From the NCBI RefSeq assembly GCF_031450785.1, contig NZ_JARTWB010000001.1:124001-188000 (forward strand): 64,000 nucleotides of DNA, in the 5' to 3' direction. The position numbers and the translations under genes are program-made. The notes beneath the pieces are model-generated. The model had not been told where the DNA came from, ran no database searches, and saw only the letters and a list, made by a program, of their open reading frames with translations. Below, piece by piece: positions 55,743-64,000 of the stretch. Numbering within the stretch: the first letter of the stretch is position 1; each line of letters begins with the position of its first letter. Origin of the DNA: Caballeronia sp. LZ062. GTDB taxonomy: Bacteria; Pseudomonadota; Gammaproteobacteria; Burkholderiales; Burkholderiaceae.

Positions 55743-58166
55743 ATGACTCAGACCGTCAGGCTTGCGATTGCCGGGGCGCTCGTGAGCGCGCTGCTCGCCG
55801 GCTGTGCCTCGCCGCACGACACGTCCGGCCGCACGCAGGCCGAGCCGGGCAAGGGCACGCCGTACCGCGCCGAGATCCGCCGCACGCAGGCAGGCATTCC
55901 GCACGTCCGTGCCGCCGACTGGGGTAGCCTCGGTTTCGGCTACGGCTACGCGCAGGCCGAAGACACGCTGTGCACGCTCGCCGACGGCTTCGTCACCTAT
56001 CGCGGCGAGCGGTCCGCGTACTTCGGTGCGGATGCCCGCCTGCCGGCGCCGACGACGTTCGGTCAGCCGCGCAATCTCGACGCCGACTTCTTCTTCCGCC
56101 TCGTCGCGGACCAGGCCGCGGTCGACCGTTATCGCGCCGCGCAGCCACCGGAATTGCGCAGTCTCGTCGACGGCTTCGCATCCGGCTACAACCGCTACGT
56201 GGCCGACCTGAAAGCGGGCCAGTTTCCCGGCGCGCACGCGGCCTGTCGCGCGCAGCCGTGGGTCGAGGAGATCGAGCCGGACGACATCTATCGCCGGGTG
56301 ATCGCGGCAAATCTCGCGGGCGGCTCGGCGCGGTTCGTGCAGGCGATCGCTGGCGCGCAGCCTCCCAAGCGCGGCGCGCAGCCGCCGGCCGCGTCGCTGG
56401 ATGCGAAAGACCTGCGATACGGCGTCGGCGACATGCCGGGCATCGGCAGCAACGCGCTCGCGTTCGGCGCGCCGATCACGCGCGACAGACGCAGCATCCT
56501 GTTCGGCAATCCGCACTGGTTCTGGCGCGGCCCGGACCGCTTCTATCAGGCGCAGTTGACCATTCCCGGGCGGCTGAATGTGGCGGGCGCGTCGTTTCTG
56601 GGAATGCCGCTCGTCGTGCTCGGCTTCAACGAAAACATCGCGTGGACGCACACCGTTTCGACGGGGCGCCGCTTCGGCCTCTTCGAGATGACGCTCGATC
56701 CCGCCGACCCGACGCGCTACGTGTTCGACGGCGCGAGTCAGCCGATGACGCCGGTGCCGCTCACGGTGCGCGTGCGCCGCGCGAACGGCTCGCTGGAATC
56801 GGTCTCGCGCACGCTGTATCGCACGCGCTTCGGGCCGGTCGTCGATCTGTCGGCGATGAACGCCGGCCTCGGCTGGAGCGCGCAGCGCGCGTATGCGCTC
56901 GCCGACGTCAACGCGGACAACGTGCGCAGCTTCGAAAACTTCTTCGCGTGGGACCAGGCGCGCTCGCTCGACGACTTCATCGCGATTCAGAAGCGGTATG
57001 CGGCGATTCCGTGGGCCAACACATTCGCCATCGGCCGTGGCGATCCGCGTGTGTGGTTCGCGGACATCGGCCCGATTCCCGGCGTGCCGGATGCGCTTGC
57101 GGACGCCTGCACCACGCAAACGGGCCGGGCGCTTGCGGGCGGCTTGCCCGGCGTGCCGGTCCTGGACGGCTCGAAAAGCGCCTGCACGTGGCGCTCCGAT
57201 CCGGGAAGCGCACAGCCCGGCACGCTGCCCGTCGCGCAGTTGCCGACCATGCTGCGCGGCGATTACGTCGGCAACTTCAACGACAGTTACTGGCTCACCA
57301 ACGCGAACGTGCCGCTCAAGGCTTATGCGCGCGTGCTCGGTCCGACGCGCGACGAGCAGTCGTTGCGCACCCGCTATGGGCATCTGCTTGCCGCGCGGCT
57401 GCAGCGCGAACCCGGCGGCGTGACGCGCGGCGCGGTGGAACAGGCGGTGCTCGAAACGCACTCGATGTCCGAGCAGTTGTACCGTCAGCCTGTACTCGAC
57501 GCCGTCTGCTCGCCCGGCGACGCGGCAAGCGCGCTCAACGACGCCTGCGACGTGCTGCGCAACTGGAACGGCACCGCCGACATCGACGCGCGCGGCGCCA
57601 ATCTGTGGGACGAATTCTGGCGACGCGTGGAAAAGCTCGCGCCGGAGAGTCTCGCCGCCACGCGCTTCGATCCGGCGCGGCCGCTCACGACGCCCAGCGG
57701 GCTGAAAACGGACAACCCCGCCGTCGTGCAGGAATTGCGGCAGGCGCTCGGCGGGGCGGCGCTTTCGCTGAGGCTCAACGGCTTCGCGCTGGACTCGCGG
57801 CGCGGCGATCTGCTCTATTCGACGCGCAACGGCGCAAACGTGCCGCTCTACGGCGGCTGCGACGATGCAGGCTACTTCACCGTCGTCTGCGCGGGGCGGC
57901 CGCTCAATCCGAAGGGCTATCCGATGGACGCGAATGGCGAAGGCGACAGCTACATGCAGGTGGTCACGTTTACTGCGGACGGTGCGCCGGGCGTGGAGGC
58001 GGATACGATGCTCGCGCCGTCCGAATCGGACGATTCTGCATCGCCGCGTTCCGGCGACGGCACGCGGCTTTTCGCGGCAAAGCATTGGCAGCGGTTCCCG
58101 TTCACCGACGAAGCCATCGACGCCGACCCGGGCGTGACGCGCGTCGTCGTCACGGGCACGCGTTGA
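55743..58166 (+). CDS. Penicillin-acylase-family Ntn hydrolase (AHL-acylase-like)
   Basis: An 807-residue precursor. A lipoprotein-like signal (LLAGC, Cys21) suggests envelope attachment. The alpha chain ends at Gly235; autocatalytic cleavage would expose Ser236 in GIGSNALAFG as the nucleophile of the beta chain, as in PvdQ and aculeacin acylases. Other family marks are GNPHW and NFNDSYWLTNANVPL. Substrates in this subgroup include acyl-homoserine lactones and acylated peptides, so quorum quenching is possible. The ATG at 55743 begins the signal. A peptidase gene follows by 71 bases. Confidence 0.85.
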   Translation: MTQTVRLAIAGALVSALLAGCASPHDTSGRTQAEPGKGTPYRAEIRRTQAGIPHVRAADWGSLGFGYGYAQAEDTLCTLADGFVTYRGERSAYFGADARLPAPTTFGQPRNLDADFFFRLVADQAAVDRYRAAQPPELRSLVDGFASGYNRYVADLKAGQFPGAHAACRAQPWVEEIEPDDIYRRVIAANLAGGSARFVQAIAGAQPPKRGAQPPAASLDAKDLRYGVGDMPGIGSNALAFGAPITRDRRSILFGNPHWFWRGPDRFYQAQLTIPGRLNVAGASFLGMPLVVLGFNENIAWTHTVSTGRRFGLFEMTLDPADPTRYVFDGASQPMTPVPLTVRVRRANGSLESVSRTLYRTRFGPVVDLSAMNAGLGWSAQRAYALADVNADNVRSFENFFAWDQARSLDDFIAIQKRYAAIPWANTFAIGRGDPRVWFADIGPIPGVPDALADACTTQTGRALAGGLPGVPVLDGSKSACTWRSDPGSAQPGTLPVAQLPTMLRGDYVGNFNDSYWLTNANVPLKAYARVLGPTRDEQSLRTRYGHLLAARLQREPGGVTRGAVEQAVLETHSMSEQLYRQPVLDAVCSPGDAASALNDACDVLRNWNGTADIDARGANLWDEFWRRVEKLAPESLAATRFDPARPLTTPSGLKTDNPAVVQELRQALGGAALSLRLNGFALDSRRGDLLYSTRNGANVPLYGGCDDAGYFTVVCAGRPLNPKGYPMDANGEGDSYMQVVTFTADGAPGVEADTMLAPSESDDSASPRSGDGTRLFAAKHWQRFPFTDEAIDADPGVTRVVVTGTR

Positions 58167-58237
58167 GGTCGCAGGACGCTTCGCGAGCCGGAAGTTTCCC
58201 GTCTATGATGGAGGTTTGCCCGCATGGAACCTCTGTC

Positions 58238-59707
58238 ATGACTACTGGCGACAGCACACAGCAAGAAGAAGCAGTCCGGCTCGACGCGTCCGCGTTGCAG
58301 GCCTTCGTCGATCGGAAATGGAACGACGAAATCGTTCCGGCGCTCACCGATTACATCGCCGTTCCGGCGAAAAGCCCGATGTTCGACGCCGACTGGGCGC
58401 GCCACGGCTTCATCGAGCGCGTGGTCACGGACGCCGTGGACTGGGTCAAGGCGCAGCCGGTCAAGGGTCTCGAGGTCGAAATCGTGCGGCTGACCGGGCG
58501 CACGCCGGTGATCTTCTTCGAGGCGCCCGCTACGCGCTCGGGCAGCACCGAAACGGTCGTGCTCTACGGCCATCTGGACAAGCAGCCGGAGTTCGAGGGC
58601 TGGCGCAGCGACCTCGGCCCGTGGACGCCGAAGCTCGAAGACGGCAAGCTCTACGGTCGCGGCGGCGCCGACGACGGTTACGCGACCTACGCCAGCATCA
58701 CGGCGCTCGCGGCGCTCGACGCGCAGGGCGTGGAGCGCCCGCGCTGCGTCGGCATCATCGAGACGTGCGAGGAGTCGGGCAGCTACGACTTGCTGCCGTA
58801 CATCGACGCGCTGCGCGACAGGCTCGGCGACGTCGGGCTCGTGATCTGCCTCGATTCGGGCGCGGGCAATTACGACCAGCTTTGGCTGACCACGTCGCTG
58901 CGCGGGCTCGTCGCGGGCGATCTCGAAGTGCAGGTGCTGGAAGAAGGGCTGCATTCGGGCGGCTATGGCGGCATCGCGCCGTCGACGTTTCGCATCATGC
59001 GGCAATTGTTCGAGCGCCTCGAAGACGCCGCGACCGGCAATCTGCTGCCGAAGGACTTCCACTGCGGGATTCCGGCGCAACGCCTGCGCGAAGCGGAAGC
59101 AACGGCGCAGATTCTCGGCGACGACGTCTGGAAGAAGCTGCCGTGGAGCTGCGGTCAGGATGGCGGGAGCGTGCTGCCGACCACCACCGATCCTAAGGAA
59201 GCGCTGATCAACTCGACGTGGCGGCCTTCGCTGACCGTGACGGGTGCAGCGGGCCTTCCGCCGCTCGCGGACGCCGGCAACGTGCTCGCGCCGCGCACCG
59301 CGTTCAAGCTCTCGCTGCGCCTGCCGCCGCTCGTCGAAGCGACGGAGGCGGTCGCGCAGCTGAAGTCGTTGCTCGAATTCGATCCTCCGTACAACGCGAA
59401 GGTTACGTTCAAGCCGGAGGCGGGCGCCGCGACGGGCTGGAGCGCGCCGGAACTCGCGCCGTGGCTTGCCTCGTCGCTGAACGACGCGTCGCGGCGGCAT
59501 TTCGGCGCCGATGTCGCATACATGGGACAGGGGGGCACCATTCCACTGATGAACACGCTGAAAGAAGGCTTCCCGCGCTCGCAGTTCATGGTGTGCGGGG
59601 TGCTCGGGCCGAAGTCGAACGCGCACGGGCCGAACGAGTTCCTGCACGTGCCGTATGCGCGCAAGCTGACGGCGGCGGTGGCCGAAGTGATCGCGGCTGC
59701 GCCGTGA
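58238..59707 (+). CDS. M20-family metallopeptidase
   Basis: A 489-residue dinuclear zinc hydrolase. VLYGHLDKQPEF carries the first His-Asp pair, YGRGGADDGY the bridging Asp, and IETCEESGSYDL the catalytic and ligand Glu residues; NAHGPNEFLHVPYA supplies the last ligand. It resembles carnosinase/DUG1-type dipeptidases. The ATG at 58238 is likely; ATGs at 58205 and 58208 are also in frame. A terminator lies 32 bases after the stop. It may process products of the upstream acylase or act on dipeptides generally. Confidence 0.85.
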   Translation: MTTGDSTQQEEAVRLDASALQAFVDRKWNDEIVPALTDYIAVPAKSPMFDADWARHGFIERVVTDAVDWVKAQPVKGLEVEIVRLTGRTPVIFFEAPATRSGSTETVVLYGHLDKQPEFEGWRSDLGPWTPKLEDGKLYGRGGADDGYATYASITALAALDAQGVERPRCVGIIETCEESGSYDLLPYIDALRDRLGDVGLVICLDSGAGNYDQLWLTTSLRGLVAGDLEVQVLEEGLHSGGYGGIAPSTFRIMRQLFERLEDAATGNLLPKDFHCGIPAQRLREAEATAQILGDDVWKKLPWSCGQDGGSVLPTTTDPKEALINSTWRPSLTVTGAAGLPPLADAGNVLAPRTAFKLSLRLPPLVEATEAVAQLKSLLEFDPPYNAKVTFKPEAGAATGWSAPELAPWLASSLNDASRRHFGADVAYMGQGGTIPLMNTLKEGFPRSQFMVCGVLGPKSNAHGPNEFLHVPYARKLTAAVAEVIAAAP

Positions 59708-59738
59708 ACGGTGTTGCGTCCACGTTGTCGGAACAAGA

Positions 59739-59761
59739 ACGCCCGCGCTCGCGGGCGTTTT
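59739..59761 (+). terminator. Terminator after the M20 peptidase gene
   Basis: CGCCCGCG (59740-59747) and CGCGGGCG (59750-59757) form a tight hairpin followed by TTTT. Confidence 0.75.
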
Positions 59762-59879
59762 CTTATCTTTGGCCGAAAACAAACTGGTCAGGCCAGTTGA
59801 TCGTCTGTAAAGTAGTAGGCCCGCGCGTTGCCCGAAGAGGCGACGCGTCAGCAATCGACTTTGGGAGACGAGAGTCGCA

Positions 59880-60983
59880 ATGAACGAAGCCAGCAAAACC
59901 GCAGTACAGGAGCGGCGCATCGCCGCCGACACCTTGCACGCGTACGTCCGCGCCATCTGGGAACACGCGGGCAGCGCCGCGCGCGAGGCGCAACTCGTGG
60001 CCGATCACCTGGTGATGGCCAATCTGTCCGGCCACGACTCGCACGGCGTCGGCATGATTCCGCGCTACACGTCGTCGCTCGCGGACGGGCAACTCCAGCT
60101 GAACACGCACGCGGACATCGTGCGCGACGCCGGCGCGGTGCTCACCGTCGATGGCCGCAAGGGGTTCGGGCAGGTCGTCGCCTACGAGGCGATGGAGCAC
60201 GGCATCGAGCGCGCGAAGAAGTTCGGCGTATGCGCGGTGGGCTTGCGCAACGCGCATCACATCGGGCGCATCGGCCACTGGGCCGAGCAGTGCGCGAAGG
60301 CGGGGCTCGTGTCGTTCCACTTCGTGAACGTGGCGGGCGATCCGCTCGTCGCGCCGTTCGGCGGCATCGACCGGCGCTTCGGCACGAACCCGTTCTGCGC
60401 CGGGTATCCGCGCGACGGCAAAAATCCGCTCGTGCTCGATTTCGCGACGGCGGGCATCGCTTACGGCAAGACGCGCGTAGCCTACAACAAGGGCGTGACG
60501 GTCGCGCCGGGCATGTTGCTCGACCACGAAGGCCGTCCGACCGTGGAGCCGAAGGTGATGCACGAAGAGCCGTTCGGCACCTTGACGGCGTTCGGCCTGC
60601 ACAAGGGCTCGGGGCTTGCCGCGCTGTGCGAGATTTTCGGCGGCGCGCTCTCGGGCGGCTACACGACGCACGAAAGCACGCTGGAAAAGTCGAGCGCCAT
60701 CTTCAACTGCATGACGTCGGTGATCCTCGACCCGAACGCCTTCGACGCGCCCGCGGCGCAAGCCGAAGCCGAAGCCTTCCTCGAATGGATGAAGGCGTCG
60801 CCGCACGGCGAAGGCGTCGATGCGATCTACGCGCCGGGCGAACCGGAAGAGGCGCGTCGCGCGGAACGCGGGGCGAACGGCGTGCCGATCGACCCGACCA
60901 CGTGGAAGCAGATTCGTGAGTCCGCCGAGAAGTCCGGCATGACCGAAGCCGAAATCGCACCGTACGCGGATGCATTGAAATAA
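59880..60983 (+). CDS. Malate/L-lactate/ureidoglycolate dehydrogenase-family oxidoreductase
   Basis: A 367-residue NAD(P)-dependent enzyme of the Ldh_2 family. GHDSHGVGMIPRYT near residue 51 holds the active-site His and Arg. RNAHHIGRIGHWAEQ, FGTNPFCAGYP, DFATAGIAYGK and HKGSGLAALCEI are further family blocks. Members oxidise 2-hydroxy acids or reduce cyclic imines such as piperideine-2-carboxylate. GGGAGA precedes the ATG. It appears monocistronic, bounded by hairpins. Confidence 0.87.
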   Translation: MNEASKTAVQERRIAADTLHAYVRAIWEHAGSAAREAQLVADHLVMANLSGHDSHGVGMIPRYTSSLADGQLQLNTHADIVRDAGAVLTVDGRKGFGQVVAYEAMEHGIERAKKFGVCAVGLRNAHHIGRIGHWAEQCAKAGLVSFHFVNVAGDPLVAPFGGIDRRFGTNPFCAGYPRDGKNPLVLDFATAGIAYGKTRVAYNKGVTVAPGMLLDHEGRPTVEPKVMHEEPFGTLTAFGLHKGSGLAALCEIFGGALSGGYTTHESTLEKSSAIFNCMTSVILDPNAFDAPAAQAEAEAFLEWMKASPHGEGVDAIYAPGEPEEARRAERGANGVPIDPTTWKQIRESAEKSGMTEAEIAPYADALK

Positions 60984-60996
60984 GCGCGCAAGACCG

Positions 60997-61030
60997 CGCG
61001 GCCGAAATTGGTCAAACCAATTCGGCCGCG
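60997..61030. terminator. Long hairpin between convergent genes
   Basis: CGCGGCCGAAATTGGT and ACCAATTCGGCCGCG pair over 15 bp with one bulged A around a CAA loop. No long T-run is present. It lies between the converging dehydrogenase and epimerase genes and probably ends both transcripts. Confidence 0.6.
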
Positions 61031-61039
61031 TATCAGGAA

Positions 61040-61936
61040 TCAGCGCACCATCTCTTTCTCGATCCACTCGATCACCGACGTCCGCTTCGGTTGCCATCCG
61101 AGCAGCGTTCGTGTGCGCTCGCCCCGCACGCGACTGTTCGACCCCAGCCCGTACGACGCCATCTCGTAGCCCCATTCCTCGATTGCCTGTTCGAGCGGCC
61201 AGTCCTCGGGGCCGCGCAGGCCGAGCGCCTTCGCCATCGCGGCCGTCATGTCGCGGAACTGCGCCTCGCCGCTTTCGATAAAGTAGAAGGTGCCCGCCGG
61301 CGTTTTCGCGAGCGCGCGGCGGTAAGCGTCCACGACATCGTCGATATGGACGTTCGACCAGATATTCAGGCCGCGCCCGACGTGCCGCACGACGCCGCTC
61401 TTTTTCGCTTGCCGCTCGAGACGCGGCAACTGAACGCTGGCCGTGCCGGGAATCGCGCCGTGACCGTAGATCAGCGTGTTGCAGAGCACTGCCGAACGCA
61501 CGCCGCGCTTGGCGGCGTCCAGCACGAGATTGTCGATGGCGACGCGCGGCGCCTTGTCGACGGTCGGTTCGGGCAAGCGGTCCTCCGAGTAGATCGCGTC
61601 CGATGCCTCGCCACCCGAAGCATCGCCGACGATGCTCGACCCGCTCGTATGCAGGAACGGCTTGTCCGAGCCTTCGAGCGCATGCACCAGCGCTTCGACC
61701 GCGCCGCGATGATCGCTGCTCGCCGCGTTGATGACCGCATCGGCGGCGCGCGCTTCGGCAGCCAGCAGGGCGTTGTCATCCAGACTGCCGACAACCGGCT
61801 CGATGCCCGCACGCATCAGCGCGTCGCGCTGCTCCTCGCGGCGGATCAGCCCGCGCACGCGATGCCCGTCGCTGACGAGGCCCGCAGCAATCGACCCGCC
61901 GATGAAACCGCCCGCGCCTGTGACGAAAATATTCAT
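61040..61936 (-). CDS. NAD-dependent epimerase/dehydratase-family protein
   Basis: A 298-residue extended-SDR protein. The cofactor motif TGAGGFIGGSIAAGL lies at residues 6-20. LHTSGSSIVGD is the catalytic Ser region. The usual YxxxK is not obvious; DKAPRVAIDNLVLDAA occupies the expected place, so catalysis may be altered. It is divergent from a LysR gene with a symmetric site between, and is probably controlled by it. Confidence 0.82.
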   Translation of the reverse strand: MNIFVTGAGGFIGGSIAAGLVSDGHRVRGLIRREEQRDALMRAGIEPVVGSLDDNALLAAEARAADAVINAASSDHRGAVEALVHALEGSDKPFLHTSGSSIVGDASGGEASDAIYSEDRLPEPTVDKAPRVAIDNLVLDAAKRGVRSAVLCNTLIYGHGAIPGTASVQLPRLERQAKKSGVVRHVGRGLNIWSNVHIDDVVDAYRRALAKTPAGTFYFIESGEAQFRDMTAAMAKALGLRGPEDWPLEQAIEEWGYEMASYGLGSNSRVRGERTRTLLGWQPKRTSVIEWIEKEMVR

Positions 61937-62008
61937 GGTGTTGCTCCATTGTTTGATTCGGTGCGCACAGTATCGTCTGCTTCGACTTTCGCAGAAACGG
62001 TGTTAGTC

Positions 62009-62023
62009 TCAAATGAACTTTGA
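62009..62023. promoter_or_regulatory. Candidate LysR site in the epimerase/LysR gap
   Basis: TCAAA-TGAAC-TTTGA is a perfect 5-bp inverted repeat, 25 bases before the LysR start and about 70 bases from the divergent epimerase start. Confidence 0.45.
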
Positions 62024-62047
62024 CTCCGAATCAATAATCGACGCGGC

Positions 62048-62947
62048 ATGAAGACCAACACCGACGAACTGCTCGTATTCGTGACAGTGATCGACAGCGG
62101 GTCAATGACGGCGGCGGCCGAAAGTCTTCAGCAGACAGTTTCCGGCGTAAGCCGCACGTTGACACGGCTGGAGAAGAAACTCGACGCGGCACTCGTGCGC
62201 CGCACGACCCGCCGCCTGCAACTCACCGACGAAGGCGAACTGTTCCTGGCCCGCGCCCGCGCGATCCTCGCCGCGATGGACGACGCCGAGGAAGCGCTGT
62301 CGCGACGCCGCGAGCGGCCCGCCGGCCGGCTGCGCGTCGATGCGGCTTCGCCGTTCATGCTTCATTGCGTCGTGCCGCACGTGAAAGCGTTCGCCGCGCT
62401 CTACCCGGACATCTCGCTGGAGCTGACGAGCAACGAGCGCATCGTCGACTTGCTGGAGCAGCGCGTCGATATCGCGATCCGCATCGGCGCGCTGCAGGAC
62501 TCCACGCTGCACGCGCGCGCGCTCGGTAGCAGCCGCCTGCGCGTGCTCGCGAGTCCGGCATACCTTGCCGAGCACGGCGAACCGCGCGACGTCGACGAAC
62601 TGCTGCGCGCCCGGCTGATCGGCTTCACAGCGCCGGAGAGCCTGAACGACTGGCCGCTGCGCCATCTACGCGATGGCCGCGACGTGGGCTTCGTGAGCAT
62701 CGAGCCGGCCATTTCGGCGTCGAGCGGCGAGACGATCCGGCAGTTGACGCTCGACGGCGGCGGCATCGCCTGTCTCGCCGACTTCATGACCGCGGCCGAC
62801 GTCAAGGCGGGCCGCCTGCGCTGGATTCTGGACGACGTGCTTCGCGACGTTCGCCAGCCGATCAGCGCGGTGTACTACCAGAGCGAGTCGATGGCGGCGC
62901 GCGCCCGCGCATTTCTCGACTTTCTCGCGGGCCGGCTTGCGCTATAG
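62048..62947 (+). CDS. LysR-family transcriptional regulator
   Basis: A 299-residue LysR protein with the N-terminal helix-turn-helix (LLVFVTVIDSGSMTAAAESL, VSGVSRTLTRLEKKL) and a co-inducer domain (RVDAASPFMLHCVVPHVKAF, DIAIRIGALQDS). This is the type commonly found next to the SDR or quinone reductase it regulates. The epimerase gene is divergent, 111 bases away. RidA follows 36 bases downstream. Confidence 0.88.
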   Translation: MKTNTDELLVFVTVIDSGSMTAAAESLQQTVSGVSRTLTRLEKKLDAALVRRTTRRLQLTDEGELFLARARAILAAMDDAEEALSRRRERPAGRLRVDAASPFMLHCVVPHVKAFAALYPDISLELTSNERIVDLLEQRVDIAIRIGALQDSTLHARALGSSRLRVLASPAYLAEHGEPRDVDELLRARLIGFTAPESLNDWPLRHLRDGRDVGFVSIEPAISASSGETIRQLTLDGGGIACLADFMTAADVKAGRLRWILDDVLRDVRQPISAVYYQSESMAARARAFLDFLAGRLAL

Positions 62948-62983
62948 CGCAACCGGCTGCCACTACCAGACACAGGACAACCC

Positions 62984-63391
62984 ATGCCACCGATCGAAGC
63001 GATCAACGCCCCCGGCCTGCCGACTCCCGCCGGCCATTACAGCCACGCGACGCGCGCTGGCAGTCTGATCTGCGTCTCCGGCCAGTTGCCCGTGCGCCCG
63101 GACGGCACGCACACCGGCGACCTCTCGTTCGAAGAGCAGGCCGAGCAGACCTTGCGCAACCTGCGAACCGTGCTCGAAGCGGCGGGCGCGGGCCTGCGGG
63201 ACTGCATCGAAGTGACGGTTTATCTCGTCGGCGTCGAGCACTGGAAGGCATTCAACGAGATTTACGCGCGCCACTTCGGTACGTGGAAACCGGCGCGCGC
63301 CGTCGTGCCGGTCGGCGCGCTGCATTACGGTTATCTGCTGGAAATCTCCGCGCGTGCGTGGATAGAACCGGCGCCGAAACAGCCCGACTAG
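62984..63391 (+). CDS. RidA-family enamine/imine deaminase-like protein
   Basis: A 135-residue YjgF/YER057c/UK114 protein. SHATRAGSLICVSGQLPVRPDG is the N-terminal block, and GLRDCIEVTVYLVGVEHWKAFN leads to the C-terminal PARAVVPVGAL-like block that carries the family arginine. RidA proteins hydrolyse reactive enamines and imines from PLP enzymes and amino-acid oxidases; divergent subfamilies have other roles. It probably shares the LysR transcript. Its end overlaps the convergent phosphoesterase by 4 bases. Confidence 0.85.
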   Translation: MPPIEAINAPGLPTPAGHYSHATRAGSLICVSGQLPVRPDGTHTGDLSFEEQAEQTLRNLRTVLEAAGAGLRDCIEVTVYLVGVEHWKAFNEIYARHFGTWKPARAVVPVGALHYGYLLEISARAWIEPAPKQPD

Positions 63392-64000
63392 GCCAGGTCG
63401 AGCGCCTTCGTCAGATCGCCGAGCGGGGCCTCGCCGTTTGCGGCCATGGCGCGATCCCGCGCGGCGACACCGTCGAGCGGCGCGAGGTCGTGCACGCGCG
63501 AGATGAAGCGCAGGATCGAGTTCGTGTCGTAGACCGTGTGATCGACATAGCCCTTCTTGGCGAACGGCGAGACGACGAGCGCCGGAATGCGCGAACCCGG
63601 CCCCCAGCGGTCGCCTTTCGGCGGCGCGACGTGGTCCCACCAGCCTCCGTTTTCATCGACGGTCACGATGACCACGGTGTTCTGCCACTGCGGACCGCGC
63701 CGGATGTGCTCGATCACGTTCGCAATGTGACGGTCGCCCGAAGCGACATCCGCGTAACCGGCGTGCATGTTCAGATTGCCTTGCGGCTTGTAGAACGTGA
63801 CGGCGGGCAGGCGGCCGGCGTCGATATCGGCTAGCAGTGTGTTCGTCGAAGGGTCGTCGCCGAGGCCGGCGTCGCGTAGGTGCCGCTCGCGCGCCGCCGT
63901 CCCCGGCGCGTAGTTGCGAAAATAGTTGAAGGGCTGATGGTGATACTGAAAGTCGGGCACGGCGCCCGTGTCGCGGTGATCGAGGGCGTATTGCCACGCG
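63388..64000 (-). CDS. Phosphoesterase (phospholipase C/acid phosphatase AcpA family), 5' end missing
   Basis: The reading frame stays open to base 64000, so only the last 203 residues are seen; a GTG at 63960 is probably internal. Motifs are QPFNYFRNYAPG, DIDAGRLPAVTFYKP, VIVTVDENGGWWDHVAPP and GSRIPALVVSPFAKKGYVDH. These match the metal-binding C-terminal part of the phosphoesterase family. Members are often exported by Tat; the signal lies outside the window. Confidence 0.85.
   Translation of the reverse strand, partial: AWQYALDHRDTGAVPDFQYHHQPFNYFRNYAPGTAARERHLRDAGLGDDPSTNTLLADIDAGRLPAVTFYKPQGNLNMHAGYADVASGDRHIANVIEHIRRGPQWQNTVVIVTVDENGGWWDHVAPPKGDRWGPGSRIPALVVSPFAKKGYVDHTVYDTNSILRFISRVHDLAPLDGVAARDRAMAANGEAPLGDLTKALDLA

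Noticed and set aside
55713..58085. Long minus-strand open frame opposite the acylase
   Set aside because: Arg-rich shadow without domains; the plus-strand acylase has complete motifs.
55970..59707. Apparent 1245-residue fusion ending in the M20 peptidase
   Set aside because: The first 750 residues are a shadow of the acylase gene; the peptidase starts near 58238.

Overview
The window looks like one chromosome or chromid segment of a Burkholderiaceae bacterium (Paraburkholderia/Caballeronia type). This is inferred from very high GC with strong third-position GC bias, many LysR/IclR/GntR-controlled catabolic islands, a phasin, an mprF-acvB pair and a PvdQ-like acylase. No rRNA, tRNA, CRISPR array, insertion sequence, prophage or origin was recognised.

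Layout. 1-1.3 kb: the 3' end of an HTHD-motif protein and a lipoprotein. 1.5-9.6 kb: a catabolic island (AroE-like dehydrogenase, Gfo/Idh/MocA dehydrogenase, two tandem KstD-like flavoproteins, NIPSNAP protein, TIM-barrel isomerase, IclR regulator) whose control regions share a TGGAAT-N3-ATTCCA-like site; a cytochrome P450 follows. 11.1-14.6 kb: a cupin regulator divergent from an aldehyde dehydrogenase/amine oxidase pair of the pipecolate/aminoadipate type. 15.3-20.9 kb: thioesterase, LysR, class III CoA-transferase, HMG-CoA-lyase-like enzyme and MFS transporter, forming a likely branched dicarboxylate pathway. 20.9-26 kb: acetate kinase, phosphoketolase and an unusual duplicated-domain glycosyltransferase. 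26.1-30.5 kb: helicase Lhr.

30.5-34 kb is the most unusual region. Three tandem small genes encode peptides with a conserved 26-residue leader ending in Gly-Gly and unrelated cores. They lie divergent from a transmembrane serine/threonine kinase with a DUF4384-like C-terminus. No peptidase/ABC exporter is visible nearby. 34-38.7 kb: phasin, a small membrane protein with an FNR-type box, a Crp/Fnr regulator, an OmpR/EnvZ-type two-component system and an EF-hand gene with a stop codon inside its signal peptide.

38.9-47.8 kb: BKACE (beta-keto acid cleavage) enzyme, FadR-type GntR regulator, DapA-family lyase, a four-gene ABC importer and an aldose-1-epimerase; a GntR-type operator overlaps the promoter of the DapA-family gene. 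47.8-50.2 kb: two receiver-domain proteins and two convergent lipoproteins. 50.5-54.4 kb: mprF and acvB, which should make and hydrolyse aminoacyl-phosphatidylglycerol. 54.4-64 kb: a decayed glyoxalase-fold gene, DUF1993 protein, AHL-acylase-like Ntn hydrolase, M20 peptidase, malate/lactate-type dehydrogenase, NAD-epimerase divergent from a LysR gene, RidA protein, and the 3' part of a phosphoesterase running off the right edge.

A short imperfect repeat (consensus about TTTTGCATTCTGCATGC) occurs four times between 20.8 and 30.7 kb, twice inside coding sequence.
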